64,000 nucleotides of DNA from Amanita rubescens. Taxonomy: Eukaryota; Basidiomycota; Agaricomycetes; Agaricales; Amanitaceae. The notes under the pieces are model-generated. The model ran no database searches and was not told the DNA's origin. It was given only the letters and a program-made list of their open reading frames with translations. This document shows, piece by piece, positions 54,362 to 64,000 of the stretch (within the stretch, counting starts at the first letter, position 1; each line of letters begins with the position of its first letter). Location of the stretch: assembly GCA_015039365.1 (NCBI GenBank), contig WION01000002.1:806001-870000 (forward strand), read 5' to 3'. A program made the position numbers and the translations under genes.

Positions 54362-57042
54362 TTACCACTCCATTCGCGATGTCTGCGATGTTTGTCTAAT
54401 TGGTATTTTGCGCCCCCTGTACCCGAACCCATCCAGCCACGGCCACGATTCAGAACGTTTCTCTTCAAATGTCTCAATCAATTTCGATTTCTGTAGTGTC
54501 AATGCGATATCGTCCAGTCCGTTAAGGAGGCAATGCCTCCTGAAGGGATCAAACGTGAACTTGATTGGGGGCTTTCCGTTAGCTCTTCGAATTTCTTCCT
54601 TCTCAAGATCAATCTCCAGTTCTAATCCGGCTTCAGCGTCCTCGGCTAACACACGGCAATCTTCTTCAGATAGCGCAACAGGTAGCATGCCATTTTGCAT
54701 TGTGTTGTTGCGGAAAATATCACCAAAACTGGGGGCTATAATGCACCGGATTCCAAAGTCGTTTCTATAACAAGGGTATTTGAATCAGGTTGTGATGAAT
54801 AGGTACAAATGCACTTACAAGCTCCAAGGAGCGTGCTCTCGAGAGCTACCACACCCAAAGTTCTTGCCCGTACAGACCAGGACTTTGGCCTGATTATATG
54901 GTGCTCGATTCAGGACAAAGTCAGTGTCTCGACCGGTTTCTGGATTTTTCCTTAATGCGTAGAATAGAGCATTTGCAAGACCCGTCCGCTTTAGAGTCTT
55001 GAGGAACTGCTTTGGAATAATCATGTCTGTGTCCACGTTTTCCATGTGCAACGGTGCTGCAATACCCTTGAGGATTGTGAATTTCTGAACACTGGAGGGC
55101 GCTTCCTTCGGAGGCAGTTTCACCGATGAAATTGATTCCACTGGCTGAGGCTCCGGCGGCGGAAGGACAGGGTCGTCCAAAAACTTGAATGGACTAATCG
55201 TCTTTACACCTGCGGAGGCTGATTCAACTTGAACTCCAAGGAATTTGCGCACGTCAACCAGTTTGCCCGTCATCGCTGCAGCGGCTGCCATCGCGGGGCT
55301 GAGGAGGTGCGTACGACCACCTGCACCCTGGCGTCCCTCAAAGTTACGATTACTCGTGCTGGCACATCGCTCTCCGGGTGCAAGCTGATCGGGATTCATT
55401 CCCAGACACATGGAACAACCGGCCTCTCGCCAGTCGAACCCTGCCCGTTTGAATATGACATCTAGCCCTTCCTCCTCTGCGTGTTGCTTGATGATCCCTG
55501 AGCCAGGGACGACCATTGCCATGACGTTTGGAGCTACTTTAGCGTCCGGCCCGGCCGCGAGAATAACTTTGGCCGCAGAACGTAAGTCCTCAATACGACT
55601 ATTCGTACACGAACCGATGAAAACCTTATCGAGCTTGATTTCTTGCATCGGGGTATTTGGCACAAGGCCCATATAAGCCAACGAACGTTGAGCTGACGCT
55701 TTTCTCGCGGGGTCAGTCATTGTGGCAGGGTCGGGAACGGATCCTGTTATGGGAACGACATCTTGGGGTGAAGTTCCCCATGTGACAGTAGGGACGATGT
55801 CGGCGGCGTTTATGTTGACTTCTATATCGAATTTAGCTCCAGGGTCCGACTTGAGGGTCTTCCAGTATGCAAGGGCGTTGTCCCATTCTTCTCCCTTGGG
55901 TGCAAGAGGACGGTTCCGCAAGTATTCAAAGGTTATTTCGTCAGGTGCGATCATTCCGGCTCGAGCTCCCGCTTCGATACTCATGTTGCACACGCTCATA
56001 CGCGCTTCCATGCTGAAACCCCGGAAGACAGATCCGGCATACTCGATGACACAACCTGTTCCGCCGGCAGTGCCAATGTGACCAATGATATGCAGAATGA
56101 CATCTTTAGACGTCACCCCCTCGAGAAGATCGCCATCAACGGATATTCGCATGTTTTTGGCCTTCATCTGTAGTAGAGTTTGCGTCGCAAGAACGTGCTC
56201 TACTTCAGATGTCCCGATACCAAAAGCGAGGGAACCGAATGCACCATGGGCTATTTGACAGTTTGAACAGCTTCTCCGAGGAAGATTGGTTAGGCTTACT
56301 CGATGTATGTGAATCACCACAAACACAGGTAATTCCAGGGAGCTAAAACAGAATGTGTTTTTTTTTTTCCATCGTCGTCAAGGAGCGAGAGCTTACGGTG
56401 AAGCCTTGTTCAGGGCCAATGATATGAACGATGCCTATCGGACGATAGTTAGAGTGGTCGTTCGGGGCAAGTAGTACTAGCGTACCTTGTCGCCTATCCT
56501 TTAAGCCAAAATAAGTCAAACCAAACTCCTTGACATTGTCTTCCAACGCAGCGCACTGAAGGCGAGACTCTGGTTCTGCGATAAACGATTCTACTGTCGA
56601 GAAATTTTTCCTTGAAATTGTTCTGAAGATATACGTGTCGGATGACGGCAAAAAGGCATAAAAAACGTGGACGAACGGGATATTATGATCGACGGTGGCA
56701 AGGGTACAGTCTGGTCGGCGGACCGGACGCCCTGCGTCACGCCTGTAGCGATAAGATCAGATTCACAATGATATAGTCCAATTTTTGTACACACAATCCC
56801 TCAAAGGCTTGGGGGCTTGTAACCTCGTGAACTAGATGCCTTGGGGTTGGTGTTAGATAAGCCTGATGTGCCAAAATACTGGCGTTACCTATCGATATAG
56901 ATAAGTGCAAGACCGTCATCGTTGACATCACTAATGATGGGCTTGAGTCGACCGAAAGGAATAAGAAAGATGATGTGCACATTACGTGGTCGTCCCAGAT
57001 CTTGTCGTAGAGAGTGCGCGGGCTTGTTACGGGTGCAGGCAT
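54362..57042 (-). CDS. LEU1: 3-isopropylmalate dehydratase (isopropylmalate isomerase), leucine biosynthesis
   Basis: Nine exons: 56981..57042, 56889..56930, 56795..56839, 56677..56742, 56486..56622, 56397..56434, 56300..56342, 54819..56250, 54362..54764 (complement), giving 755 aa. It is an aconitase-family fusion of large (LeuC) and small (LeuD) domains. [44 protein letters not shown] and [12 protein letters not shown] with the cluster Cys and [10 protein letters not shown] mark the large domain. [17 protein letters not shown] and [17 protein letters not shown] mark the swivel domain. It converts 2- to 3-isopropylmalate in the cytosol using a 4Fe-4S cluster. The C-terminus is extended by about 15 residues beyond WLDGFGYRG. 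Confidence 0.96.
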
Positions 57043-57749
57043 GGTTAGCGAATGGGCAGTCTGCAATAGTTGGCTATATAAGATCGTTCAATCGGCCGAC
57101 CGTTCGGAGATCCGACGACTTGAACCGAACCGAAACCGCGTGACGTCCTGCTCACCAATGGATGCTCAGCGGTGGGTTCTGCGGTACATTAAAACCATAC
57201 TATAACTGAGCGCGTAAACCAATGGCCACCATCGTGATCCGTCAGCACCGTCTGGTCACTCAAGAGCTGGCTCTGTGTCACCCATCCTCGGCTGAACGCG
57301 ATCGTTCGGTGGCACGGATGCTGACACCTGCTCAAATGAAGGTTCTCCGGCACCATCACACCCATGATTTATACCTACTACTACCCCTTTTACGGTACGT
57401 TTCCCAGCACCATCGTTTGTACATCACTGAGAGGAGTCTCGAGAACGGGCGCAGGTTGATATCGGCCACAAGACGCTGTAGAACCACAGGTGAAACTAGG
57501 TTTCATGACGCTGAAAAAGCGGCTGTAGGAGGTTGGGCGCAGACCTGGTGTATCAGCCTCGTGTATGATGTTAGGTACACTAATGCGTAGACTCGGCGCC
57601 TGCAAGTACTTTTGGTAGAGCAGAATCAATAGCACGATTGATTACGTCTGATGTGCCTGGGATCATGGATGCCGACCTGAGACTACGTACATATTATTGA
57701 CTACATGTGACATGACGTGACTTTCACCATTTTTATTGAGACGGCATTC
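57043..57749. other. 707-bp divergent region between LEU1 and MED10
   Basis: A 122-codon plus-strand frame starts with ATG at 57222 (His/Arg-rich, no motif) but I cannot support it as a gene. Otherwise it presumably contains the LEU1 and MED10 promoters. No Leu3-type CCG(N4)CGG site was noticed. Confidence 0.4.
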
Positions 57750-58306
57750 ATGGTACCTCAAGATTCACCGCGGGCGTCTCAGTCGCCACCTCCTCTGGGA
57801 GCTCAGGGCGACCTGGAGATGGAGCTAATGGGGCTAGCCAATGCTCTATATAATCTAGGGACCGACCGTGATCAATGATTCCACCAAGGACAGAGACAAA
57901 ATTGGCGGCGTCAAGCAAGTTGGGATGAGAGTGTACCCATCTTTGACTGATGCATGAGATCAGCGTGTGTTGACTGAATGTCCGCAGTAATGATGTGGTC
58001 AGCCACTTGGGAACTATCGACAACATGGCACAAGACATCACTACGATGATACCAGACCAGATTCTGGCTGACATCGACAATGCGCGAAATCCGATGCAGT
58101 TAACAAAGGAGAGACTGGAACGGGCAGCAACGGAAAATCAGTTTATGAATGGCAAAATTGTGGCAATTGAGGTCAGCTGAGGGAGTTGCTGAGCATGTTG
58201 GGTGGTTACTGACGAGTTGTAGTCGTATCGAACGTACTTGAATGAGGCGCTGGTGCAGGCGTATCCGGAGTTGGGGGAAGTGTTGAGTACTAGTGGCGGG
58301 CGATAA
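57750..58306 (+). CDS. MED10: Mediator subunit 10, with an apparent one-base frame break
   Basis: Three exons: 57750..57932, 57988..58171, 58223..58306, about 155 aa. Conserved Med10 stretches are LMGLANALYNLGT, then TVINDSTKDRDKIGGVKQ, IDNMAQDITTMIPDQILADIDNARNP, LERAATENQFMNGK and SYRTYLNEALVQAYPEL. Med10 sits in the Mediator middle module. Between GT and TVIND the sequence reads GGGACC-G-ACCGTG; the single G near 57864 breaks the frame, while removing it restores the family sequence and correct phase for both introns. As written, translation stops after four more codons. This looks like a sequence error or a damaged allele. Confidence 0.85.
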
Positions 58307-58392
58307 AGTAGTAGGCAGTTGTAATGGAAACCGGCATAGCAACGACCTGACACTTTCATGTCTATCCCTTTTGTCCTTGGTTTACGATTCTC

Positions 58393-60471
58393 ATGTCCAG
58401 CCTGCTGGCCTCATATTCATCCCTTTCCCCTTCGTCAAGTCGAATAGACCTTCACAATATTCTTCAGTCTATTATCGATGGTCTTCTTTTTTTCATTTAT
58501 CTTCTTATTCTTTATTTCTCACCTCTTCCCGCAGCTCCACCTTCATCCGTCGATCGACCCGATCGTGAGGAACTCTTGAAGCTGCTTTTGCTCGATCTCA
58601 GAACCTGCGGGCCCAAGTCCAGACTCGCTGCCAAAGGTACATTCTCATCCACATAAACGTCCTCCATCCATTACTCATCATTCTCTAGATGCTGCCCAAG
58701 CCCTTTTGGCACTGAAGACACTGGGAAAAGACCCATCTGGTTCTCGATATCTATCGTCGGCTGCAAACCTGTCTTCAGTATTGAGCTTTTCCTCTACTTT
58801 CAAAGATGACTCAGATGCCGTCAGCGAAGCATTACGGACTATTGCTAATACTTTATTACTTGTTGCCGAAGCACGCACCACATTTGTCGGTGGTGGCGTC
58901 GCAGGCGGTATGTTGACTGCGATCATGCTCGAGGTGAGTTGGTCAACATTCTCCATCTCGCACCCTACCATAGTGTCATTAGAAAGCAACCACCCCAGAC
59001 CAAATATTTATCCTATCACGAATCTTGTTCCTTTGTACGGCTTCAAGCTCACCTTTTGTGCAAATATTGGTGGAAGAAAAACACCATGGGCGCACGATGG
59101 CAGATATCATCGACACCAAGCTCGATTTATTAACGAACGCTATCTTGGTTGGGACGAAATTCGCACGAGAAGCCATGTCCGATCTATTGAAATTCGCTTT
59201 TAATCTTTTACATCATTATCCAAAGGTTTGTTCAAAGCCTGCATTCACTATGGTTAGACTAACAGACTTTTAGTTGCTCGAGTCTGAATGCGAGGCAGCC
59301 GATGACAAAGATGCCAAGATCGTCGGTGATTTCTGGGGTTCCCGGCTTGATGGGTCAGTACCTTGAAACTTCATTGATAAAAATCGTATTGAATCGCTGT
59401 GCATAGAATATTACCATCTTTACTTCGTACCTTCAGTTTACTGCCCCCGACATTCCCTAGTCCAATAGCGGCCCCCCTGACCCATGTCATTCATGCCCTC
59501 ATCGTCATCCCCGTCTCAACTAGTCTACGTCAACATTGGTTCAACTCTTCACCCAATCGTAATGGTGCAAGCACAACTCCCAAGTCTAATTCCTCTCCAA
59601 CATCTGGTAGCCGCAGTGACTCTCCAACGAGGGTGAATTCCACTGTTACATCCCCCAAGCCAAGTACGTTGGATCGGGCCTTATCAATGTTAACGCCCCA
59701 TCGCCGATCTACTTCTCGTGCAGGCTCTCCAGGTTCTCACGTCGATATCGTACAGCGGGCAATGGATCTTCTTGACGTCTCCTTCTCCCATTTCTTCCCA
59801 GGGACAATTGACGCCGATGATCCAAGTGCTCGAGAACGAGCAAAAAAGGAATCTTCTGACAACTCATTGGATGATCTCATGTCTCCTTTGGTGGTTCTTA
59901 TCTCCAGACTTTGCGTTGCGGACGAAAATACGAGGATTAGGATAAGGCAATGGATTGTTCCGGATGATCTTGACCGCGGATCTCCCTTGGAAGAGAGGCC
60001 TGACATATTAGGGCGGTGCTTGAGATTGTTAGGAAGCGTATACCACCCGAGACTTAAAGATTCCGTTGGAGAAATGTTGTATGCCATGGCAGATTCCAAC
60101 GGTAAGATTCCTACGTCCCTCTAAACTCCCAAACTCAGGTTCATACTTTCACAGCATCTACATTATCATCCCTTGTTGGTTACGGCAATGTTGCCGGTTA
60201 CTTGTTCAACAAGGGTATATTGAACGCTCCCCCTCCCAACACGAGCACCACCAATGCCGGACTCACCACATCCACCGGCCAATCCATTAATCCAATAACA
60301 GGCACGACAGAGAAGCCCAAACCTGAGGCTCCAGAAATGACAGAGGAAGAGAAAGAACGCGAAATGGAGAAACTTTTTGTTCTCTTTGACCGTCTTGAAA
60401 AGACGGGTAATCTTCCGCGCGAGCAAAACCCGATTCGTAAAGCAATCCATGAAGGTAAACTACCCATATGA
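58393..60471 (+). CDS. RIC8: Ric8/synembryn, chaperone and exchange factor for G-alpha
   Basis: Seven exons: 58393..58480, 58535..58636, 58689..58933, 58983..59225, 59274..59353, 59407..60101, 60155..60471, giving 589 aa. It is an armadillo-type helical protein: DREELLKLLLLDLRTCGPKSRLAAKDAAQALLALKTLGKD at the N-terminus, and RCLRLLGSVYHPRLKDSVGEMLYAMADSN, LVGYGNVAGYLFNKGIL and EKEREMEKLFVLFDRLEKTG near the C-terminus are Ric8 landmarks. A Ser/Thr/Pro-rich insert (about residues 330-400) is fungal. Ric8 folds and activates G-alpha subunits, so it links to pheromone and nutrient signalling. It converges on NSR1 with 173 bp between stops. Confidence 0.9.
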
Positions 60472-60644
60472 TACCAGTAAGCATGATATATGCCTAATCT
60501 CCATATACCAATTTTACGATGTACCCTTGTTTCGTGAACTGATCATTTTAATCTACGATACTATACTTATGTACAAGAATAATAATTGATTTTCTTCAAA
60601 CATGGTTACAACACATATGCATTGCATTGAAGTTTTGACGGATA

Positions 60645-62489
60645 CTAGAAGGTAGTTTTCCTGCCCTCGAAGGCAGCAATCCCTCCAGTACGAGGCCCAC
60701 CTCTACCTCGTCCGCCGCGGTCTCCTCCCCGACCTCTTCCACGACCACGACCACGATCACCGCCCCCAAAACCGCCACGTCCACCACCCCCAAAACCGCC
60801 ACGTCCACCGCCCCCAAAACCGCCACGTCCACCTCCAAAACCGCCACGTCCGCCGCCCCCAAAATCGCTACGTCCACCGCCCCCGCCCGGTCCATCTCTA
60901 GGCTGCGAATAATCCAGTCTGATCGCCCGACCCTCAATTTCTGCGCCGTTTGACGCTTCGAAAGCCTGCTTTGCGCCATTTACGTCCTCAAACTCGACAT
61001 AGCCGAAACCTTTTGGACGTCCCGTGTCTCTATCAGTCGGAAGCCGCACGCTCTTGACACCGTAGTCGTTAAAGAAGGACCAGACGGTATCCTCGGACAC
61101 GTTGAAACTTAGATTGCCGACGAAAAGTGTGCTGGAAGGAGGGCTAACTGTATCTCCGAACGATTTTGCCCGCTTTTCCCTGACCTGCGATTTGTCCGCT
61201 TGCATGCTACGGTCAATATTCACGGGTCGGCCGTCTATTTCTGTGCCATTCATAGCTAGAGCCTTTTCAACGGCATCGGCGGTGGCAAAGTGAACATAAC
61301 CAAAGCCGCGCGACTTGCCGGTATTGCGATCCATTTGAACGGAAGCCGAGACGACCTCGCCGCAAGAAGCAAACTCTTGCGCGAGACGGTCGTTGTCTAC
61401 TGACCACGACAGGCGACCGACAAATATTGATTTGACTTCTTCTGCATTTTCGCCCGCTGCCGCTGCATCACCGTTGTCAAGCTTGACTTTTTTCGGGGGA
61501 GCTGCAGGCTCATCCATTGCCTTTCGCTTCCCAGCTTCTATAATCGGCGGGTTAGATGCAAATAATCACATTCCTAGGGTCACTCACTTGACGCTTTTGC
61601 TGTGTCATCGCCCATTTTTGCATCTCCATCCTCGTCGACGGATTCACTGGAACTTTCCTCCTCGGAAGATGAATCCTCACTGCTTTCGGACGATGCTTTC
61701 TTCGCAGCGGTCTTGGGAGCTGGTTTTCCGTTTGCTTTAGGAACCTCTGTTTCTGATTCATCGGAGGATTCCTCTGACGAAGAAGATTCTGCCTTGGCAG
61801 GCGCAACTTTCACCTTCGAAAGTGATGCTTTGGCGTTTTTGACATTCTTTTCTGCCTCTGGTTCTGAAGAGTCGTCATCGGATGACTCTTCGGATGAGGA
61901 CACCGCTTTAGCGGGTGTTGCCTTGGTCTTGGAGGAGACGGCAGGTTCTTCGTCTGATTCGTCTGACGAATCGCTCGACGACTCAGCCTTTTTAGAGACA
62001 CCTGATGTCGCCTTGGTCTTGGGGGGGACTGCAGGCTCTTCGTCTGATTCGTCCGACGAATCGCTCGACGACTCGGCCTTTTTAGAGACACCTGATGTCG
62101 CCTTGGTCTTGGAGGGGACTGCAGGCTCTTCGTCTGAGTCGTCCGACGACTCGGTCTTTTTAGAGATACCTAATGTCGCCTTGGCTTTTGCATCTTTCTC
62201 TTCTTCGGATGACGGTTCTTCAGAGCTAGTCTCTGGTTTCTTTTGGGCCTTCTTTTGCGGTTTCTCGTCCTTCTTCTTTGGCTTGCTTGACGTTACGGGG
62301 GCTTTTTCTTTTCCCTTGAAGAGATATATTTATATAGAATTCAATGTGACTGGCAATGACACTAACTGCAGCTTTGGTCAAAATTTCAGTAGAGGTGATT
62401 GGAACCTTTCCCAAATTTGCGGAGGGTTTCTTGGCAGGTTGTGCCTTCACCTTGTCAGACTTTTTGTCTTTTTTTTCTGTTTTAGCCAT
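60645..62489 (-). CDS. NSR1: Nucleolin-like protein Nsr1/Gar2 (acidic repeats, two RRMs, RGG tail)
   Basis: Three exons: 62367..62489, 61588..62314, 60645..61537 (complement), giving 580 aa. A Lys-rich start is followed by about 230 residues of alternating Ser-acidic patches and Lys/Ala linkers, a KRKAMDEPAAPPKKVK stretch, RRM1 (KSIFVGRLSWSVDND ... SRGFGYVHF), RRM2 (STLFVGNLSFNVSED ... PKGFGYVEF) and a Gly/Arg-rich RGG tail (residues about 495-570). This order is diagnostic for nucleolin/Nsr1/Gar2, needed for pre-rRNA processing and 40S assembly; the Ser-acidic patches are casein kinase 2 targets in relatives. A CACGTG box inside an inverted repeat lies just upstream. Confidence 0.95.
60765..60880 (-). 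repeat. Minisatellite encoding the RGG/GGF tail of NSR1
   Basis: A core of about 24 nt coding for GGFGGGGRG is repeated in tandem, with one shortened unit (GGFGGGRG). Neighbouring units are nearly identical at DNA level, so unit number is likely to vary between strains. Confidence 0.8.
61921..62180 (-). repeat. 90-bp tandem repeat in the acidic domain of NSR1
   Basis: CCTTGGTCTT (plus strand) begins copies at 61921, 62011 and 62101, an exact 90-nt period. Copies 1 and 2 are full length and almost identical; copy 3 is shortened by 12 nt. Each full copy encodes 30 residues, roughly SKTKATSGVSKKAESSS followed by a Ser/Asp patch and EEPAVPP. Confidence 0.9.
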
Positions 62490-62524
62490 TGCACAAGATT
62501 GCCGAGACGACTATTGAAAAATTT

Positions 62525-62594
62525 GGGTTAGCGCGTGAGAAGGTTTAGGGCAGGTTGTCACGTGATGTGAATGAACCTTCTCACGCGCTAACCC
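62525..62594. promoter_or_regulatory. Perfect 21-bp inverted repeat around CACGTG, upstream of NSR1
   Basis: Arms 62525-62545 and 62574-62594 are exact reverse complements and include GCGCGTGAG / CTCACGCGC. The 28-nt spacer holds CACGTGATGTG at 62559-62569, nearly at the dyad centre. The element starts 36 bp upstream of the NSR1 ATG, inside the otherwise gene-free stretch 62490-62852. Confidence 0.85.
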
Positions 62595-62852
62595 CTGTGA
62601 CGATCCCTTTAGCAAACTGCCACCAGCCACGTTGGAATTGGCCCCGTCGTCTGTGAAAGCCCGGACGCAAATCACGCAACCACGAGTGGTTCCCCCTACG
62701 AAGTCGCAAACGTAAATGCCTTCTGATGCTCCAACGTGGGAGCCCCACTATTGTATTGACGTGAAGAAGCTAAGGAGCCGTATACGTCAAGATGCACCTG
62801 TATTAAAACAATATAATACCACTACGTTACAGAACACATGCGATCTCGATTT

Positions 62853-63427
62853 CTACTCTGACATCATCAAGTCTTGGTGAATGTTGACTAGCTTGGCTTC
62901 GCGTTCCCTCTGTAGAGCAGTGAGTACATACCACGGAAGGGTAGTGAACAGTCACCTTGTGTACTTGCTGTTCGTGCACTAAGGTGTCTACGCGAGTCTT
63001 TGCCTCTTCAAGGTTACGCTGAGCAAGAAGGCTCTCCTTCTCTTTCAACTGAATAACTATAAGGAACGGTTCATTGATGGACCGTGCTCCGCACCTTGGC
63101 ATCATTATCTGCCTTGTGGATGTCGGCAATAGCGATGTCATGCTTATGAGTAGCTTTATTTAGGGCTTGGAGCGCAGAAGATTCCTTATCAGCGGCCTTC
63201 TTGACATCTTTGGCAGCCTCGACGTGGGACTGTGATCAATGGAGCTCATCAATCATAGGGCTGAGCTACGGAAATTAGCCTAGTACTTTTTGGGCCCTTG
63301 ATTGGGCTTTATGCGCATGCGAAAGATCTTTTAAAGCGATCTTGACAAGCTTGTCCTCTTGCTTCTCTTCCTTGGCGACTTGCTTCTGGAGCTGCTTGAG
63401 ACTTGCGGATGAAGAATGGGAATCCAT
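62853..63427 (-). CDS. Small coiled-coil protein, function unknown
   Basis: Four exons: 63287..63427, 63095..63229, 62956..63048, 62853..62909 (complement), giving 141 aa, almost wholly predicted helix. It runs SLKQLQKQVAKEEKQEDKLVKIALKDLSHAHKAQ, KDVKKAADKESSALQALNKATHKHDIA, KEKESLLAQRNLEEAKTRVDTLV and ends REREAKLVNIHQDLMMSE. Lys, Glu and Ala dominate and heptad-like spacing is visible. No cysteine, signal or membrane segment. All introns are in phase 0 and the composition is uniform across exons, which supports the model. I do not recognise a characterised family. The start lies 96 bp from that of the next plus-strand gene. Confidence 0.75.
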
Positions 63428-63523
63428 GAGAGAGCGGACTGTAAGAGAGGAGGACGGTTTAAATATCGACGAGTTGAAGTTGTAAGTGACGTCATTGAGG
63501 CGGGCGACGAGCAACGTCCCGCC

Positions 63524-64000
63524 ATGTCTTCTTCCCGCCGCTCTTCTTCACCTACCCGCCGCCTTCTTGCTGACAGTCGTGTTCATTTCAAAAGCCCAGA
63601 AAAAAGGCCTCGCCCTCTCGTCCACTATTCCGACGATGTTCACGATGGCAAACCCCGTCGCCCTGACTACCACAGAGCGGCCTCTTCCGACACCTTGAGC
63701 CCAAGGCCCCCCTCTTTAGCTGGGACAGACGACGACTCTGATGAATACGATTGGTCGGGAGAAGACGACCTTGTGGATGAGGAAGCAAAATTTGACAAGA
63801 ACATGGGCCTTAATCTTGATCTACCCCACCGTCATCGCTGGGGAGTAAGACGGTCAGTTCATCGACATGTGCGCTGCAGTGAATTAACCTACCACTCAGT
63901 ATCCTAGCTGGCCTTTTTTCCTCTCTCATCGGCTCCACTTTAATCGCTGGAATGCTCGTAACGGCCGGTGTTCTCGTCGACACCCTATGGTATGAACCGC
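63524..64000 (+). CDS. N-terminus of a membrane protein, probably MscS-type channel (cut by window edge)
   Basis: Exon 1 (63524..63852) encodes a Ser/Arg/Asp-rich cytosolic N-terminus ending DKNMGLNLDLPHRHRWGVRR. Exon 2 starts at 63900 (acceptor CACTCAG) with ILAGLFSSLIGSTLIAGMLVTAGVLVD, the first membrane helix, then TLWYEP at the window end. Fungal Msy1/Msy2 mechanosensitive channels have an acidic N-terminus with a DKNMGI/L-type motif and a first helix followed by a WY.P turn, which is why I suggest that family; the pore region lies beyond the window. The other acceptor (CCTAG at 63907) breaks frame. Confidence 0.6.

Noticed and set aside
57222..57590. 122-codon plus-strand frame between LEU1 and MED10
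   Set aside because: ATG-initiated but without recognisable domain, introns or composition typical of neighbours; left as intergenic.
61602..62531. A 309-codon plus-strand frame across the NSR1 acidic region
   Set aside because: It is the antisense of the Ser-acidic repeats of NSR1; repeat-driven composition keeps all frames open. It spans both NSR1 introns and has no motif of its own.
1..64000. tRNA genes, CRISPR arrays, transposons, prokaryotic operons or ribosome binding sites
   Set aside because: I looked for T-loop consensus, direct-repeat/spacer arrays, transposase or reverse-transcriptase motifs and long terminal repeats and saw none; short spliceosomal introns show the DNA is nuclear eukaryotic.

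Overview
This window looks like nuclear DNA of a basidiomycete fungus, most likely an Agaricomycete. Nearly every gene is broken by many short introns (mostly 45-60 nt, GT-AG, often with CTRAY branch sites just before the acceptor). Several products belong to families typical of mushroom-forming fungi: a GH128 glucanase, an M28 leucine aminopeptidase, a DUF6593-like protein and a bZIP protein with a C-terminal DUF3425-type domain. There are no operons, phage genes, CRISPR arrays or recognisable transposons. All gene models were spliced by hand from reading frames and family conservation, and exon lengths were checked for frame.

Layout. 0.6-3.8 kb: three proteasome genes side by side (20S beta1, 19S Rpn12, 20S alpha7). 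3.9-22 kb: housekeeping genes that alternate strand one by one: a Nup82/Nup88 nucleoporin, a NIPA Mg2+ transporter, the Sar1 exchange factor Sec12, TAF9, the Fe-S scaffold Isu1, splicing factor Prp31, an Rck2/Srk1-like kinase, a Tctex-type dynein light chain, a Pex11-type peroxin, a small membrane protein and Tvp38. Their divergent pairs share only 48-232 bp. 23.5-28 kb: an HSF-type transcription factor and a KIN82/NRC-2 AGC kinase. 29-31.6 kb: a 20-exon MFS transporter. 31.7-38.9 kb: a short membrane protein, mitochondrial uS14m, a bZIP factor, Rpb12, a basidiomycete protein of unknown function, a GPATCH11-like protein and a two-RRM protein. 39-47.4 kb: GH128, an AhpD-like protein, a DUF6593-like protein, mitochondrial uL11m, leucine aminopeptidase and a small membrane protein. 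47.6-57 kb: a C2/proline-rich protein resembling Inn1/Fic1, a GH125 alpha-1,6-mannosidase, a Ser-rich protein and Leu1. 57.7-64 kb: Med10, Ric8, nucleolin-like Nsr1, a coiled-coil protein and the start of a probable MscS-type channel.

Most genes are core functions without an obvious shared pathway. The exceptions are the proteasome trio (one complex), the secreted hydrolases and a loose set of ribosome-related genes. The items most worth a second look are: the proteasome cluster; fifteen consecutive genes in strict strand alternation; a perfect 21-bp inverted repeat around a CACGTG box upstream of NSR1, whose 11-base core recurs upstream of the uL11m gene; GC-AG introns; degenerate splice donors in two secreted-hydrolase genes; and one-base frame breaks in several conserved genes, concentrated at 32.3-34.8 kb. 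These breaks may be assembly errors, so protein predictions there should be used with care.
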